Translations under genes and position numbers: made by a program
In this document: piece after piece, positions 5,456 through 12,392 of the stretch
Layout of the letters: every line of letters starts with the position of its first letter
Numbering within the stretch: the stretch's first letter is position 1
DNA from: an uncultured Nitrososphaera sp.
GTDB lineage: Archaea > Thermoproteota > Nitrososphaeria > Nitrososphaerales > Nitrososphaeraceae
DNA length: 12,475 bases
Assembly: GCA_946480575.1 (NCBI GenBank)
Contig: CAMLKF010000051.1
Location: 1-12,475, forward strand
Reading direction: 5' to 3'
The notes under the pieces: generated by a model
The model's database searches: none
Told to the model about the DNA's origin: nothing
The model's input: only the letters and a program-made list of their open reading frames with translations

Positions 5456-6263
5456 GTGTTTTCTTGAAGAATTTATGGATTGACGACCCGTATTGGAGCG
5501 CCTTTTTCGGCTTCATTGCAGACTCCTTTGGGACGCCTATTTCAAGCGCTACCTGCCTAAGCGCATGCTTCCTTAGCATGTCATCAGAACTCCTGATCTT
5601 TTGGTCAACGGGTATGGACTTGGCAAACTCGATGAATCCACGAGACAGAAAAGGCTGCTTGACCAAAACCCCGAACTGACGCACCACTACTGAGATTTCT
5701 TCCATCAGGGCAAACTCGTTAGCAAGCTTGTCATCCATGAGCTTGACTATCGCTGCCTCGCCGCCACTGTAGGCCGCGCGGTACCCGTTGTAGCCACAGA
5801 ATAGCTCATCGCACCCGTTTGCGCTCAGGACGACGCGCAGGCCGCTTTGCTCTGCAGCCCTTGCAATGTACAAGTAGGCTATGCAGTTCTCAATGTGGGA
5901 AGTGTTTTCGCACCTAATGGTCTGCCGCACTTGCAGCACGTCATTTTGAAAATGCCGGTAGTCGATCTCGATGATTTTCTGCGTCATTCCCATTTTTGCG
6001 GCGATGCCTCTTGAGAACTCGACGTCATGAGAGCCGGGGAATCCAACAGTTACCAGCATGATCTTCTTGCCAAGGTCATGGCATATCTTGGCCAAAAGCG
6101 AGCTGTCGACGCCACCTGAGAATGCCACTGCCACCTCGCTTTCAGAGATGCTCTCCGAGGCCGCTTCGTAAAGTGCCTTTTTCAGATCAGGCAACAATGT
6201 GTATACATCTTGCTTCCCTGCTGCCCACAGATAAATGCAAATCCCAGTAAGCATAACTACCAT
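5442..6263 (-). CDS. Asparagine-synthetase-type PP-loop protein lacking the glutaminase domain
   Basis: A 273-residue protein equal to the synthetase half of class B asparagine synthetases. The ATP-pyrophosphatase P-loop is SGGVDS at 49-54 (VAVAFSGGVDSSLLAKI). The second signature is GCDELFCGY at 150-158, and the usual late motif KPKKALQYGSS is at 251-261. AsnB enzymes carry an N-terminal Cys-nucleophile glutaminase domain of about 200 residues; none is here. The protein must therefore use ammonia, take it from a partner, or act on another carboxylate or carbonyl substrate by adenylation. The ATG at 6263 touches the TATA-like box, so the ATG at 6254 or the TTG at 6197 may be the real start. 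The 3' end may be frameshifted. It is divergent from queD-queC, and a link to 7-deazaguanine chemistry is possible but only contextual. Confidence 0.75.
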   Translation of the reverse strand: MVVMLTGICIYLWAAGKQDVYTLLPDLKKALYEAASESISESEVAVAFSGGVDSSLLAKICHDLGKKIMLVTVGFPGSHDVEFSRGIAAKMGMTQKIIEIDYRHFQNDVLQVRQTIRCENTSHIENCIAYLYIARAAEQSGLRVVLSANGCDELFCGYNGYRAAYSGGEAAIVKLMDDKLANEFALMEEISVVVRQFGVLVKQPFLSRGFIEFAKSIPVDQKIRSSDDMLRKHALRQVALEIGVPKESAMKPKKALQYGSSIHKFFKKTHSDN

Positions 6264-6272
6264 TTATATAGG
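6262..6272. promoter_or_regulatory. Shared TATA-like box in the AsnB-like / queD divergent promoter
   Basis: The 41-bp gap between the two ATGs holds one good TATA-like sequence, ATTTATATAGG (TTTATATA core), readable on both strands. For queD it would start transcription near 6292-6294, about 12 nt before the ATG at 6305. For the AsnB-like gene it would start near 6240, downstream of its first two ATGs, which questions those starts. Confidence 0.45.
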
Positions 6273-6304
6273 CACCAGCACAACTTGCTGCGGATAAAAA
6301 TTAA

Positions 6305-7132
6305 ATGCCTACGGAAAAGGTCGTTGTCGACAGCGATCTCTGCTATATAGACAGTAAAGGCAACCTGCTGCGCACCAGGTCGGAATTCTCTGTCTCAAAG
6401 ATGCTGTCGTTTCTTGGGCAGGATTACAAGTATGACATCAGAGTAAAACTTCCCAACGGCAAACCGTTGAAAATCGACTTTCAGGTGGGTAAAAGGTACA
6501 TCGAAGTGGTAGATTCCGAAGCCGATGCTGCCAAGTTTAAGCAGATCCGTGAGCAACTGCCAGACCTAGACATAATCGCCGTGGGCCATTCCAAGTATGC
6601 AAGCAAGATAAATGAGATGGACTCATTGTTCTTTTACGACAGCGCCGATCACATGCAGACCGGCTCTATATTTATCGAAGACCCGTCGCTTGCGTTTGAC
6701 TATGCCCATATCCTGCCGCTCGTGGAAAAGTGCTCGATGCTACATGGCCACACGTCTACCGTCATGGTCGAGATAATCGGCAGCATGAAGAATAACCTCG
6801 TGATCGACTTTGGAGAGGCAAGGAGGATAATCAAAGAAACGCTAAACACAATAGACCACAAGTTTTTCATCAACAAGAAATACCTGCAAAGGGAAGACGA
6901 CTCTCACTATTATGTCGCGTTCGAGGGCCCAAAAGGGTATTTCAGCCTTCAGCTGCCAAAAATGACTACGTACATACTCTCTGGCGAGGCGACTGTAGAA
7001 AATCTGTCGTCAGAGATAATCAGGCTGCTTGCGCCCAAGATGCCTCCAAACGTCCAGGCCCTCGGGGTCTACATTTACGAAGGCGTCAACAAGGGCGCCC
7101 ACATCATTGCTGGAGTAAAGAAAGAGGACTAG
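6305..7132 (+). CDS. queD: QueD-type 6-carboxy-tetrahydropterin synthase with extra N-terminal domain
   Basis: A 275-residue protein, more than twice the usual QueD length of about 120. Residues 125-273 are the PTPS/QueD fold. H135 (FDYAH), H147 and H149 are the zinc ligands; C143 stands in the CxxxHGH order typical of QueD; D184-H185 (TIDHKFFIN) and E259 (YIYEG) complete the catalytic set; T230-E232-N (ATVEN) is also conserved. The enzyme converts dihydroneopterin triphosphate to 6-carboxytetrahydropterin, the second step toward preQ0. Residues 1-118 are a separate domain with the layout helix (SEFSVSKMLSFLG), strand, KIDFQV, YIEVVD, helix, strand (DIIAVGH). That resembles a PD-(D/E)XK nuclease core (E27, D58, E67) with Val where the Lys should be, so it is probably inactive or only a binding module (inference). 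It abuts queC. Confidence 0.85.
   Translation: MPTEKVVVDSDLCYIDSKGNLLRTRSEFSVSKMLSFLGQDYKYDIRVKLPNGKPLKIDFQVGKRYIEVVDSEADAAKFKQIREQLPDLDIIAVGHSKYASKINEMDSLFFYDSADHMQTGSIFIEDPSLAFDYAHILPLVEKCSMLHGHTSTVMVEIIGSMKNNLVIDFGEARRIIKETLNTIDHKFFINKKYLQREDDSHYYVAFEGPKGYFSLQLPKMTTYILSGEATVENLSSEIIRLLAPKMPPNVQALGVYIYEGVNKGAHIIAGVKKED
7123..7128 (+). promoter_or_regulatory. Shine-Dalgarno sequence for queC inside the queD end
   Basis: AGAGGA lies about 5 bases before the queC ATG, within the last codons of queD. Most other genes here have no such signal. It fixes the queC start and implies translation of queC from the queD message. Confidence 0.55.
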
Positions 7133-7786
7133 ATGGGCGATAAGGCGCTTGTAATGCTCTCCGGCGGGCTTGATTCTGCCACCTGCCTCTACTGGGCAAA
7201 AAGCAGGTTCTCTGAGGTTTCCGCCATCACATTCAATTACTTTGGACGGCTTCAGAGAGAAAAGCGCGCTGCGGCCAAGCTGGCCAAGCGTGCCAGCGTT
7301 TCCCGGCTTATCAAGATAGATATGCCGTTTGTAAAGGAGGCATCAGATTTTTACAACAGCAGCCGGTTCAGGTCAGACCCAGACGCTTTGTGGTCTTCGT
7401 ACGTGCCGGCAAGGAACATAATGTTTTATTCGATAGCCGCTCATTATGCCGAGTACCTGGGAGTCAAGTGGATAATTGGCGGCCACAACCTGCACGATAT
7501 CACGTTCTTCAAGGATGCTTCAAAAGGCTACATAGACAAAATGAACTCGCTGTTCCGAGAAGGGTGCCTCCTATGCGACGGCCAGGCATACCGGATAATG
7601 CTGCCGCTGGCTGAGATGAGCAGAAAAGAAATAATCAAACTTGCTATCAGGCTAAAAACTCCGATGGAGCTGACGTGGAGCTGCCACAGGGAAGGCCGAG
7701 CGCATTGCGGGCAGTGCTATGCGTGCAAGCAGAGGCTGGATGCCTTCACCTCCCTTGGCCTACAGGACCCAGTTTTCAAATCCTGA
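7133..7786 (+). CDS. queC: 7-cyano-7-deazaguanine (preQ0) synthase QueC
   Basis: A 217-residue protein of normal QueC length. The PP-loop SGGLDS is at residues 10-15 and activates 7-carboxy-7-deazaguanine with ATP. The middle segment PARNIMFYSIAAHYAE and GGHNLHDITFFKD are typical of the family. Four zinc-binding cysteines close the protein: C184, C192, C195 and C198 (SCHREGRAHCGQCYACKQR). It turns CDG and ammonia into preQ0, which archaeal TGT inserts at tRNA position 15 for archaeosine. The ATG directly follows the queD TAG, with a Shine-Dalgarno sequence, so the two are translationally coupled. No glutaminase domain is fused, unlike the Gat-QueC proteins of some archaea. queE and folE-type genes are not in the window. 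The 3' end overlaps the opposing kinase gene by 11 bp. Confidence 0.92.
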   Translation: MGDKALVMLSGGLDSATCLYWAKSRFSEVSAITFNYFGRLQREKRAAAKLAKRASVSRLIKIDMPFVKEASDFYNSSRFRSDPDALWSSYVPARNIMFYSIAAHYAEYLGVKWIIGGHNLHDITFFKDASKGYIDKMNSLFREGCLLCDGQAYRIMLPLAEMSRKEIIKLAIRLKTPMELTWSCHREGRAHCGQCYACKQRLDAFTSLGLQDPVFKS

Positions 7787-8885
7787 TCTCATCAGCCCTG
7801 TCGCTGCTCAATAGCCTGATGTCGCTTAGATAGATCCTGTCAAACGCCTCTACGTCTGTCTGGATCTCTATGCTGTCTGAAGATACGCCTGCAACTATGC
7901 CAAACCCTGCAACTCCGTTGCTTGAGCCTAGGCCGACAAACATCCTTTTCATGTTTCCTGGCTCGAGCTGCCTTACTGGCGGCAGCCGCAGCATCTCTGC
8001 TGCCGGCGAATAGATTCTGTCTAGATACACGAATGTGATCTGCGCCAGTGAAGCGCTATGGGATCTGCTGCTGCTGCCTATATACCGTACGAACTGGTCA
8101 AGCCTGCGCCCCCTGCGCTCGACTCTTGATTTGTACGCCTGGCTGCTCGACTTCGCAGGCAACACATCCCAGGGGCCTGTCCTGAGCGCATCAAGCAAAT
8201 CCGGACTTTTGCCAAGGCACACTATTGTATCTGGGCGCAGCTCTCTTGCAACCATTAACTTGTACTGGATGCCGGCGCCTGCCACGTACCCGTCAGTGTT
8301 GACGATAAGAAAGTCGCCAAGCATACGCGACCTGTCAAGCATTGAGCCGAGCTTTTTTGCGACAAGGCATTCGACGCCTGCGGGCGAGATGCTCCCGACG
8401 AACTCAAACATGCTGGAGCTAACCTCCCTTAGGTCGGTTACCTGCCTGAAAAGTGCTGCAGCTCCAATAGCGGCCGGCGGCGCAAGGTCACCCTGACCAA
8501 TATCGCCATCTATTATGCACGGCCTTGCTCCGTGCGCAAGCGCCACGTTTGCAAGGTACGTTGAAAGCGTCGACTTGCCAGTGTCGCTGCCTCCTGCCAG
8601 CATTATCGTACGAGTCTGCTGCTGCCGTCTGCCTGCAAACAACTTTTGGGAGATGTCCTGCCAAATCGACGTACCGGCTGACGCCGGGTGAGCCGGCCAC
8701 ATCCTGCCGCCACGCCCAAGAAGCGCTATACGCAGCCTGCACTGCCGGCTTGGCTCAAAGGGCAGCGCCTTGCCGGCCAGAACAGTGACTGTCTGGCCTG
8801 ATACCTCGCACCCCAGGACATGGCAGGTTCCGTCTACAGTTACCCTGGCCGGCCCCTTTACCATCTGCACCTTTCTGGCTGGCAT
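7776..8885 (-). CDS. Clp1/Grc3-type polynucleotide 5'-hydroxyl kinase
   Basis: 369 residues from the ATG at 8885. After an N-terminal beta-rich region (residues 1-80, MVKGPARVTVDG onward) comes the P-loop kinase domain. Walker A is GGSDTGKST (about 98-106), and the Clp1/Grc3 signature DGDIGQGDL (about 126-134, D-x-D-x-G-Q) serves as Walker B. The C-terminal region contains a second beta domain (GLGSSNGVAGFGIVAGV). Family members phosphorylate 5'-OH ends of RNA, and in archaea also DNA, with ATP in tRNA or rRNA processing or repair. A TTG start at 8924 would add 13 residues (with three Cys) and a GTG at 8897 would add four. The TATA-like AAAAATTATT at 8923-8932 points to transcription from about 8901, which excludes 8924. 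It overlaps queC by 11 bp tail to tail. Confidence 0.82.
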   Translation of the reverse strand: MPARKVQMVKGPARVTVDGTCHVLGCEVSGQTVTVLAGKALPFEPSRQCRLRIALLGRGGRMWPAHPASAGTSIWQDISQKLFAGRRQQQTRTIMLAGGSDTGKSTLSTYLANVALAHGARPCIIDGDIGQGDLAPPAAIGAAALFRQVTDLREVSSSMFEFVGSISPAGVECLVAKKLGSMLDRSRMLGDFLIVNTDGYVAGAGIQYKLMVARELRPDTIVCLGKSPDLLDALRTGPWDVLPAKSSSQAYKSRVERRGRRLDQFVRYIGSSSRSHSASLAQITFVYLDRIYSPAAEMLRLPPVRQLEPGNMKRMFVGLGSSNGVAGFGIVAGVSSDSIEIQTDVEAFDRIYLSDIRLLSSDRADEIRI

Positions 8886-8922
8886 ATATACACACACGCC
8901 ATTACAGACACATTTTTCATTC

Positions 8923-8932
8923 AATAATTTTT
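8923..8932 (-). promoter_or_regulatory. TATA-like box for the Clp1/Grc3-type gene
   Basis: On the minus strand AAAAATTATT lies about 27 bp before 8901, close to the GTG at 8897 and the ATG at 8885. This is a weaker match than the opposing permease box. Confidence 0.35.
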
Positions 8933-8978
8933 CCTAGGCTGGCCGTCTGATTGATTGACCTAAAGGGCGATTCTAAAC

Positions 8979-8986
8979 GTTTATTT
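8979..8986 (+). promoter_or_regulatory. TATA-like box for the permease gene
   Basis: GTTTATTT, centred about 33 bp before the TTG at 9016, would start transcription near 9010 with a very short leader. It supports the TTG start. Confidence 0.45.
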
Positions 8987-9015
8987 CTCTATTAGAGGAC
9001 ACTACGGTAAATAAT

Positions 9016-11406
9016 TTGTCGGCCCCATCTGGCCATGAGTCTCAAGGTCCGCCTGCTGCTGAACCTCCATCTCAACAAAAACTTGTGCGCACTCTGAGCC
9101 TCATGGACATCATAATGGTAGGCATTGCTGGCATGATAGGCGGAGCCATATTCGTGCTCACCGGCCCGGCGATAGGCCTCGCAGGCCCGGCAGTCATTAT
9201 CGCCTTTATAATCAACGCTACAATCACGCTCTTCACCGCCATGGCATATGCCGAGCTTGGCTCAGCCATACCTGAAGCCGGCGGCGGGTACCTGTGGATA
9301 AGGGAGGGCCTGCCGCGGCCAAACGCCTTTATCAGCGGCTGGATGGCTTGGTTTGCCCACATTGTTGCAGGCAGCCTGTATGCTGTCGGCTTTGGTGCAT
9401 TCCTCTACAGCCTGCTCGGGCCGGACATGGCCGGCATCCTGTCAGACGAGCCACTTCTGGGTTTCATACCATTTGACAAGCTGATAGCCGTGCTGGCAGT
9501 AGCGATGTTTACGTACATCAACGTTAAGGGGACGTCTGAGACAGGGCGCACCGGAACCATAGTCACGATAATCCAGCTTGGGACGATTGCAGCGATAATA
9601 GGCTTTGGCATTTGGGTGACATCGACCAAGCCGGACTGGGAGGCCAACTTTGCAGAATTTCTGCCAAACGGCATAGCCGGGCTTGTGGCAGCCATGGGGC
9701 TCACATTCATTGCGTTTGAAGGCTACGAGATCATTGTCCAGACGGGCGAGGAGGTCAAGAACCCCAAGAGGAATATACCGCGCGCCATCTTTATCTCGCT
9801 TGCAATAGTCGTCGTCCTCTACTGCCTAGTGGCGTTTGTTTCGATAGCCGCCATCACACCGCCTGGCGGCGGCGAGCCTGCTTGGAAGTTCATAGGCGAC
9901 GGCGACGAGCTTGGCATCATGCAAGCGGCCGAGATGTTCATGCCGTACGGCGCCCTTATAGTCCTTGGCGGCGGCATGGTCTCGACGCTTGCAGCCCTCA
10001 ACGCCACCACTTTCTCGTCGGCACGCGTGGCGTTTGCGATGGGGAGACACTACAACCTGCCTCACTCGCTGAGCTCGATACACCCTGTCAACAAGACGCC
10101 CCACGTAGCCGTGATAATCTCAGGCATTATAATGGCTGTGATGGCCTACGCTCTGCCGCTAAACGACATTGCAGTGGCAGCCGGCGTAATTTTCCTGCTC
10201 CTATTTACTCAAGTCAACATCGCGGCCATAACCATACGCAGGATCTACGGCGACAAGCTCAGTTACGGCTTCAAGATACCGTTCTTTCCAATAATTCCGA
10301 TCGTTGGCATTTTCCTGAAAATAGGGCTTGCGCTCTACCTGCTCGTCACGCAGCCGCTTAGCTGGGGAATCACTGTCGTGTGGGTAGCCGTCGGCTTTAT
10401 GCTCTACCGCATGTACACGTTCAAGCAGGAGATCGAGCACTATGCCCCGATAGTGACGTCCGAAGGCGATCTGAAGAGGCAGGACTACCGCATCCTGATC
10501 CCATATACTCCAGAGAACCCAGACAGGCTCATAAAATACGCGATCAGAATAGCAAAGGAAACCTCGGGCGAGGTGAACATCTTGCGCGTGATAACGGTTC
10601 CGCACCAGACGCCGCTTTCTGCCGGCATTGCCTTTGCCGACACGGCGCGCCGGTCGTTTGAGCCACTGGAAAAGATGCTGGATAAGGAAAACGTGCCCAG
10701 CCACTACCTTGTCAGAGTCTCGCACGACTCCTCCGAGGCAATCCTTGCCACGATAGAGGAGCAAAAGATCAACGTGCTTGTCACCGATTTTGAAACATTG
10801 AGAAACGATAGGAAGCTCCTGACGCTGATGACATGCGACGTGCTCGCAATAAGAGCGGAAAACGACACGCTAGAGCTTGAGCCGGAGCAGCACAAGCGGA
10901 AGTTCGGAATAGATCTAAATACGCGCGGGGAGCCTCCTGCTGCTGCCGCTGCTGCTGACAGGCGCAACAACATGGTCGTAGTCTATGATGGCGGCGAGCA
11001 CTCGGACGTGGTGCTCAAGGCGACAAGCTGGCTCGAGCACTCGGGCCGGTTTAAGGTGAACCTGCTGTCGATAAGCAAGGGAGGTAGTAGTACCGTAAGC
11101 ACAGAAAAGAGCAGCGTCACGATGCGGCAGGACTATTTGAGCCAGCTGGGGATAAAGCTGAAGGAAGTGCAGCTGCCGCCCAAGAGCAGCGGGCGTGCTG
11201 CAGACAAGATGCTTGCCGCCGTGGGCTCGTTCCAGCCAGACTTGGTCGTGATGGGCGCAAGCGTGAGCGGCTTTTCAGTCTTTAATAACCCCGACTTTCT
11301 CGAGCTCTTGGATCAGCTGAACTGTCCCGTAGTAATCGCAAGGGACTTTACGATACCCGGCATGCACAGGGCAAAGTCACTGCTCCTGCGTCTGTTCAGG
11401 AAGTAG
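9016..11406 (+). CDS. APC-family amino acid permease fused to two USP-like domains
   Basis: 796 residues from a TTG start placed just after a TATA-like box. Residues 30-468 are an APC transporter of about 12 membrane helices. Helix 1 carries the unwound substrate/ion site (GIAGMIGGAIF, 37-46). The family signature FIAFEGYEIIVQTGEEVKNP at 231-250 is followed by KRNIPRAI. An amphipathic linker follows. Residues about 489-615 form a first universal-stress-protein-like alpha/beta domain (YRILIPYTPENPDRLIKYAI). After a low-complexity hinge (PPAAAAAADRR, 640-650), residues 652-778 form a second (NNMVVVYDGGEHSDVVLKAT, ending PDLVVMGASVSGFSVFNN and CPVVIARD). The GxxxxG nucleotide motif is only partly kept. 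The domains should face the cytoplasm and may gate transport by nucleotide binding (inference). Substrate unknown. Four TAG codons in a row end the gene. Confidence 0.88.
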   Translation: MSAPSGHESQGPPAAEPPSQQKLVRTLSLMDIIMVGIAGMIGGAIFVLTGPAIGLAGPAVIIAFIINATITLFTAMAYAELGSAIPEAGGGYLWIREGLPRPNAFISGWMAWFAHIVAGSLYAVGFGAFLYSLLGPDMAGILSDEPLLGFIPFDKLIAVLAVAMFTYINVKGTSETGRTGTIVTIIQLGTIAAIIGFGIWVTSTKPDWEANFAEFLPNGIAGLVAAMGLTFIAFEGYEIIVQTGEEVKNPKRNIPRAIFISLAIVVVLYCLVAFVSIAAITPPGGGEPAWKFIGDGDELGIMQAAEMFMPYGALIVLGGGMVSTLAALNATTFSSARVAFAMGRHYNLPHSLSSIHPVNKTPHVAVIISGIIMAVMAYALPLNDIAVAAGVIFLLLFTQVNIAAITIRRIYGDKLSYGFKIPFFPIIPIVGIFLKIGLALYLLVTQPLSWGITVVWVAVGFMLYRMYTFKQEIEHYAPIVTSEGDLKRQDYRILIPYTPENPDRLIKYAIRIAKETSGEVNILRVITVPHQTPLSAGIAFADTARRSFEPLEKMLDKENVPSHYLVRVSHDSSEAILATIEEQKINVLVTDFETLRNDRKLLTLMTCDVLAIRAENDTLELEPEQHKRKFGIDLNTRGEPPAAAAAADRRNNMVVVYDGGEHSDVVLKATSWLEHSGRFKVNLLSISKGGSSTVSTEKSSVTMRQDYLSQLGIKLKEVQLPPKSSGRAADKMLAAVGSFQPDLVVMGASVSGFSVFNNPDFLELLDQLNCPVVIARDFTIPGMHRAKSLLLRLFRK

Positions 11407-12235
11407 TAGTAGTAGCACTACTAAAATCGGTCAGCTTTCTGGTAGCCTTTTTGTGCCGGTGGCGCTCTATCCTTGACCTGACTTTCCCTTGCGCCTCGGT
11501 CAGCTCGCCCCTCATTTCGAGCAGCTGGAGCAGGTTGGTGGGCGCGCCGGCATGGTAGTGGTTGTTAAAGTAGGCGTATACTACCGGCACCTGCCCTTCT
11601 ATGTCGTTTAATTTTTCTATCCACGGCCGCAGCTCGTCCTCTGGGTATGTATAGTCGTACCATATCGACCTGCCGCGCCCGTGCCACCTTACAAACGAAT
11701 GCGTCGTGGCGGTTACGATGGGTTTGGACAGGAACTCTATAGGCGAGTCAGTTATCGTACTTGCGATGTTGTATTTCTTCAAGAGCGCCCACGTCTCGTC
11801 CCTGTTCCACGAGTTGTGGCGGAACTCTACTGCAAAATGGATGTGCAGTGGCAAATAGCTGAAAAACGATTCAAGGGCATCCTTTTCTTTGAAAGAAAAG
11901 TTGGGCGGCAGCTGCACCAGCAGGCATCCGAGCTTGCCCGCTCTTGCAAGCGGCTCTACCAGCTCTACAAAGCCAAGGAGCTCTTTTTCCTCGTTTTGCA
12001 AGTGCCTGTCGTGCGTTATTATCTTTGGGATTTTTAGAGAGAACTTGAAGTCTGGACCTGCAGCCCTCGACCACCCGGCGACTATCGCCTTGGAGGGCGC
12101 TCGGTAAAACGATGAGTCGACCTCTACAGAATTAAAGACGCGAGTGTAAAACGGGAGCTTGGCAACCCTGTTGTTTGGATAGAATGCGCCCACCCATTCT
12201 TGGTAGCTCCAGCCGCAGGTGCCAAACAAGATCAT
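11396..12235 (-). CDS. DUF72 (YecE-type) TIM-barrel protein
   Basis: A 279-residue protein with all the DUF72 hallmarks: GTCGWSYQEWVGAFYP at the N-terminus, VEVDSSFYRAP (about 38-48), LLVQLPPNF (about 105-113), FAVEFRHNSW (about 133-142), SFVRWHGRG, and YAYFNNHYHAGAPTNLLQL near 221-239. Family members adopt a TIM-barrel fold related to metal-dependent enzymes. Their reaction is not established, though many links to stress or DNA damage have been proposed. The ATG at 12235 sits about 27 bp after a TATA-like box, indicating a leaderless message. The C-terminus is a Thr run (ATTTTS) encoded by the same trinucleotide repeat that gives the opposing permease its repeated stop codons. The 3' overlap with that gene is 11 bp. 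Confidence 0.9.
   Translation of the reverse strand: MILFGTCGWSYQEWVGAFYPNNRVAKLPFYTRVFNSVEVDSSFYRAPSKAIVAGWSRAAGPDFKFSLKIPKIITHDRHLQNEEKELLGFVELVEPLARAGKLGCLLVQLPPNFSFKEKDALESFFSYLPLHIHFAVEFRHNSWNRDETWALLKKYNIASTITDSPIEFLSKPIVTATTHSFVRWHGRGRSIWYDYTYPEDELRPWIEKLNDIEGQVPVVYAYFNNHYHAGAPTNLLQLLEMRGELTEAQGKVRSRIERHRHKKATRKLTDFSSATTTTS
11403..11415. repeat. TAG/CTA trinucleotide repeat at the convergent gene ends
   Basis: GTAGTAGTAGTAG provides four consecutive in-frame TAG codons for the permease and, on the other strand, four Thr codons for the DUF72 protein. With the following CACTACTA it can form TAGTAG-CA-CTACTA, a weak hairpin. It is not a convincing terminator. Confidence 0.6.
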
Positions 12236-12257
12236 CGATGACTTATGATGCTTGCAC

Positions 12258-12266
12258 GATATAAGA
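12258..12266 (-). promoter_or_regulatory. TATA-like box for the DUF72 gene
   Basis: On the minus strand CTTATATCG lies about 27 bp before the ATG at 12235, the spacing expected for leaderless transcription from that ATG. Confidence 0.5.
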
Positions 12267-12346
12267 GCTGTAAGGCGCGATACCCTGCCTGCATATGAAT
12301 GTCATTTGTGCTGAAAGTAAAAAATGCAAGAAAATCAGTAATTATT

Positions 12347-12392
12347 AATGGTTTTTACATATACTGATATAGATGAATAGTTTTTACATATA
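12347..12392 (+). repeat. 17-bp direct repeat, period 29 bp
   Basis: AATGGTTTTTACATATA (12347-12363) and AATAGTTTTTACATATA (12376-12392) differ at one base and start 29 bp apart. Both end in a TATA-like run. They may be paired operator or promoter elements for a gene to the right of the window. The rest of 12267-12475 is AT-rich with no gene visible, apart from an 8-bp palindrome AACCGGTT near 12441. Confidence 0.55.

Noticed and set aside
8886..8924. TTG start giving the kinase a Cys-rich N-terminus (NEKCVCNGVC)
   Set aside because: It overlaps the likely TATA-like box, so it would not be in the mRNA; homologous beta-rich sequence begins after the ATG at 8885.
10201..10764. A 187-residue minus-strand ORF inside the permease gene
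   Set aside because: It is a shadow of a strongly conserved APC/USP coding region in GC-rich DNA.
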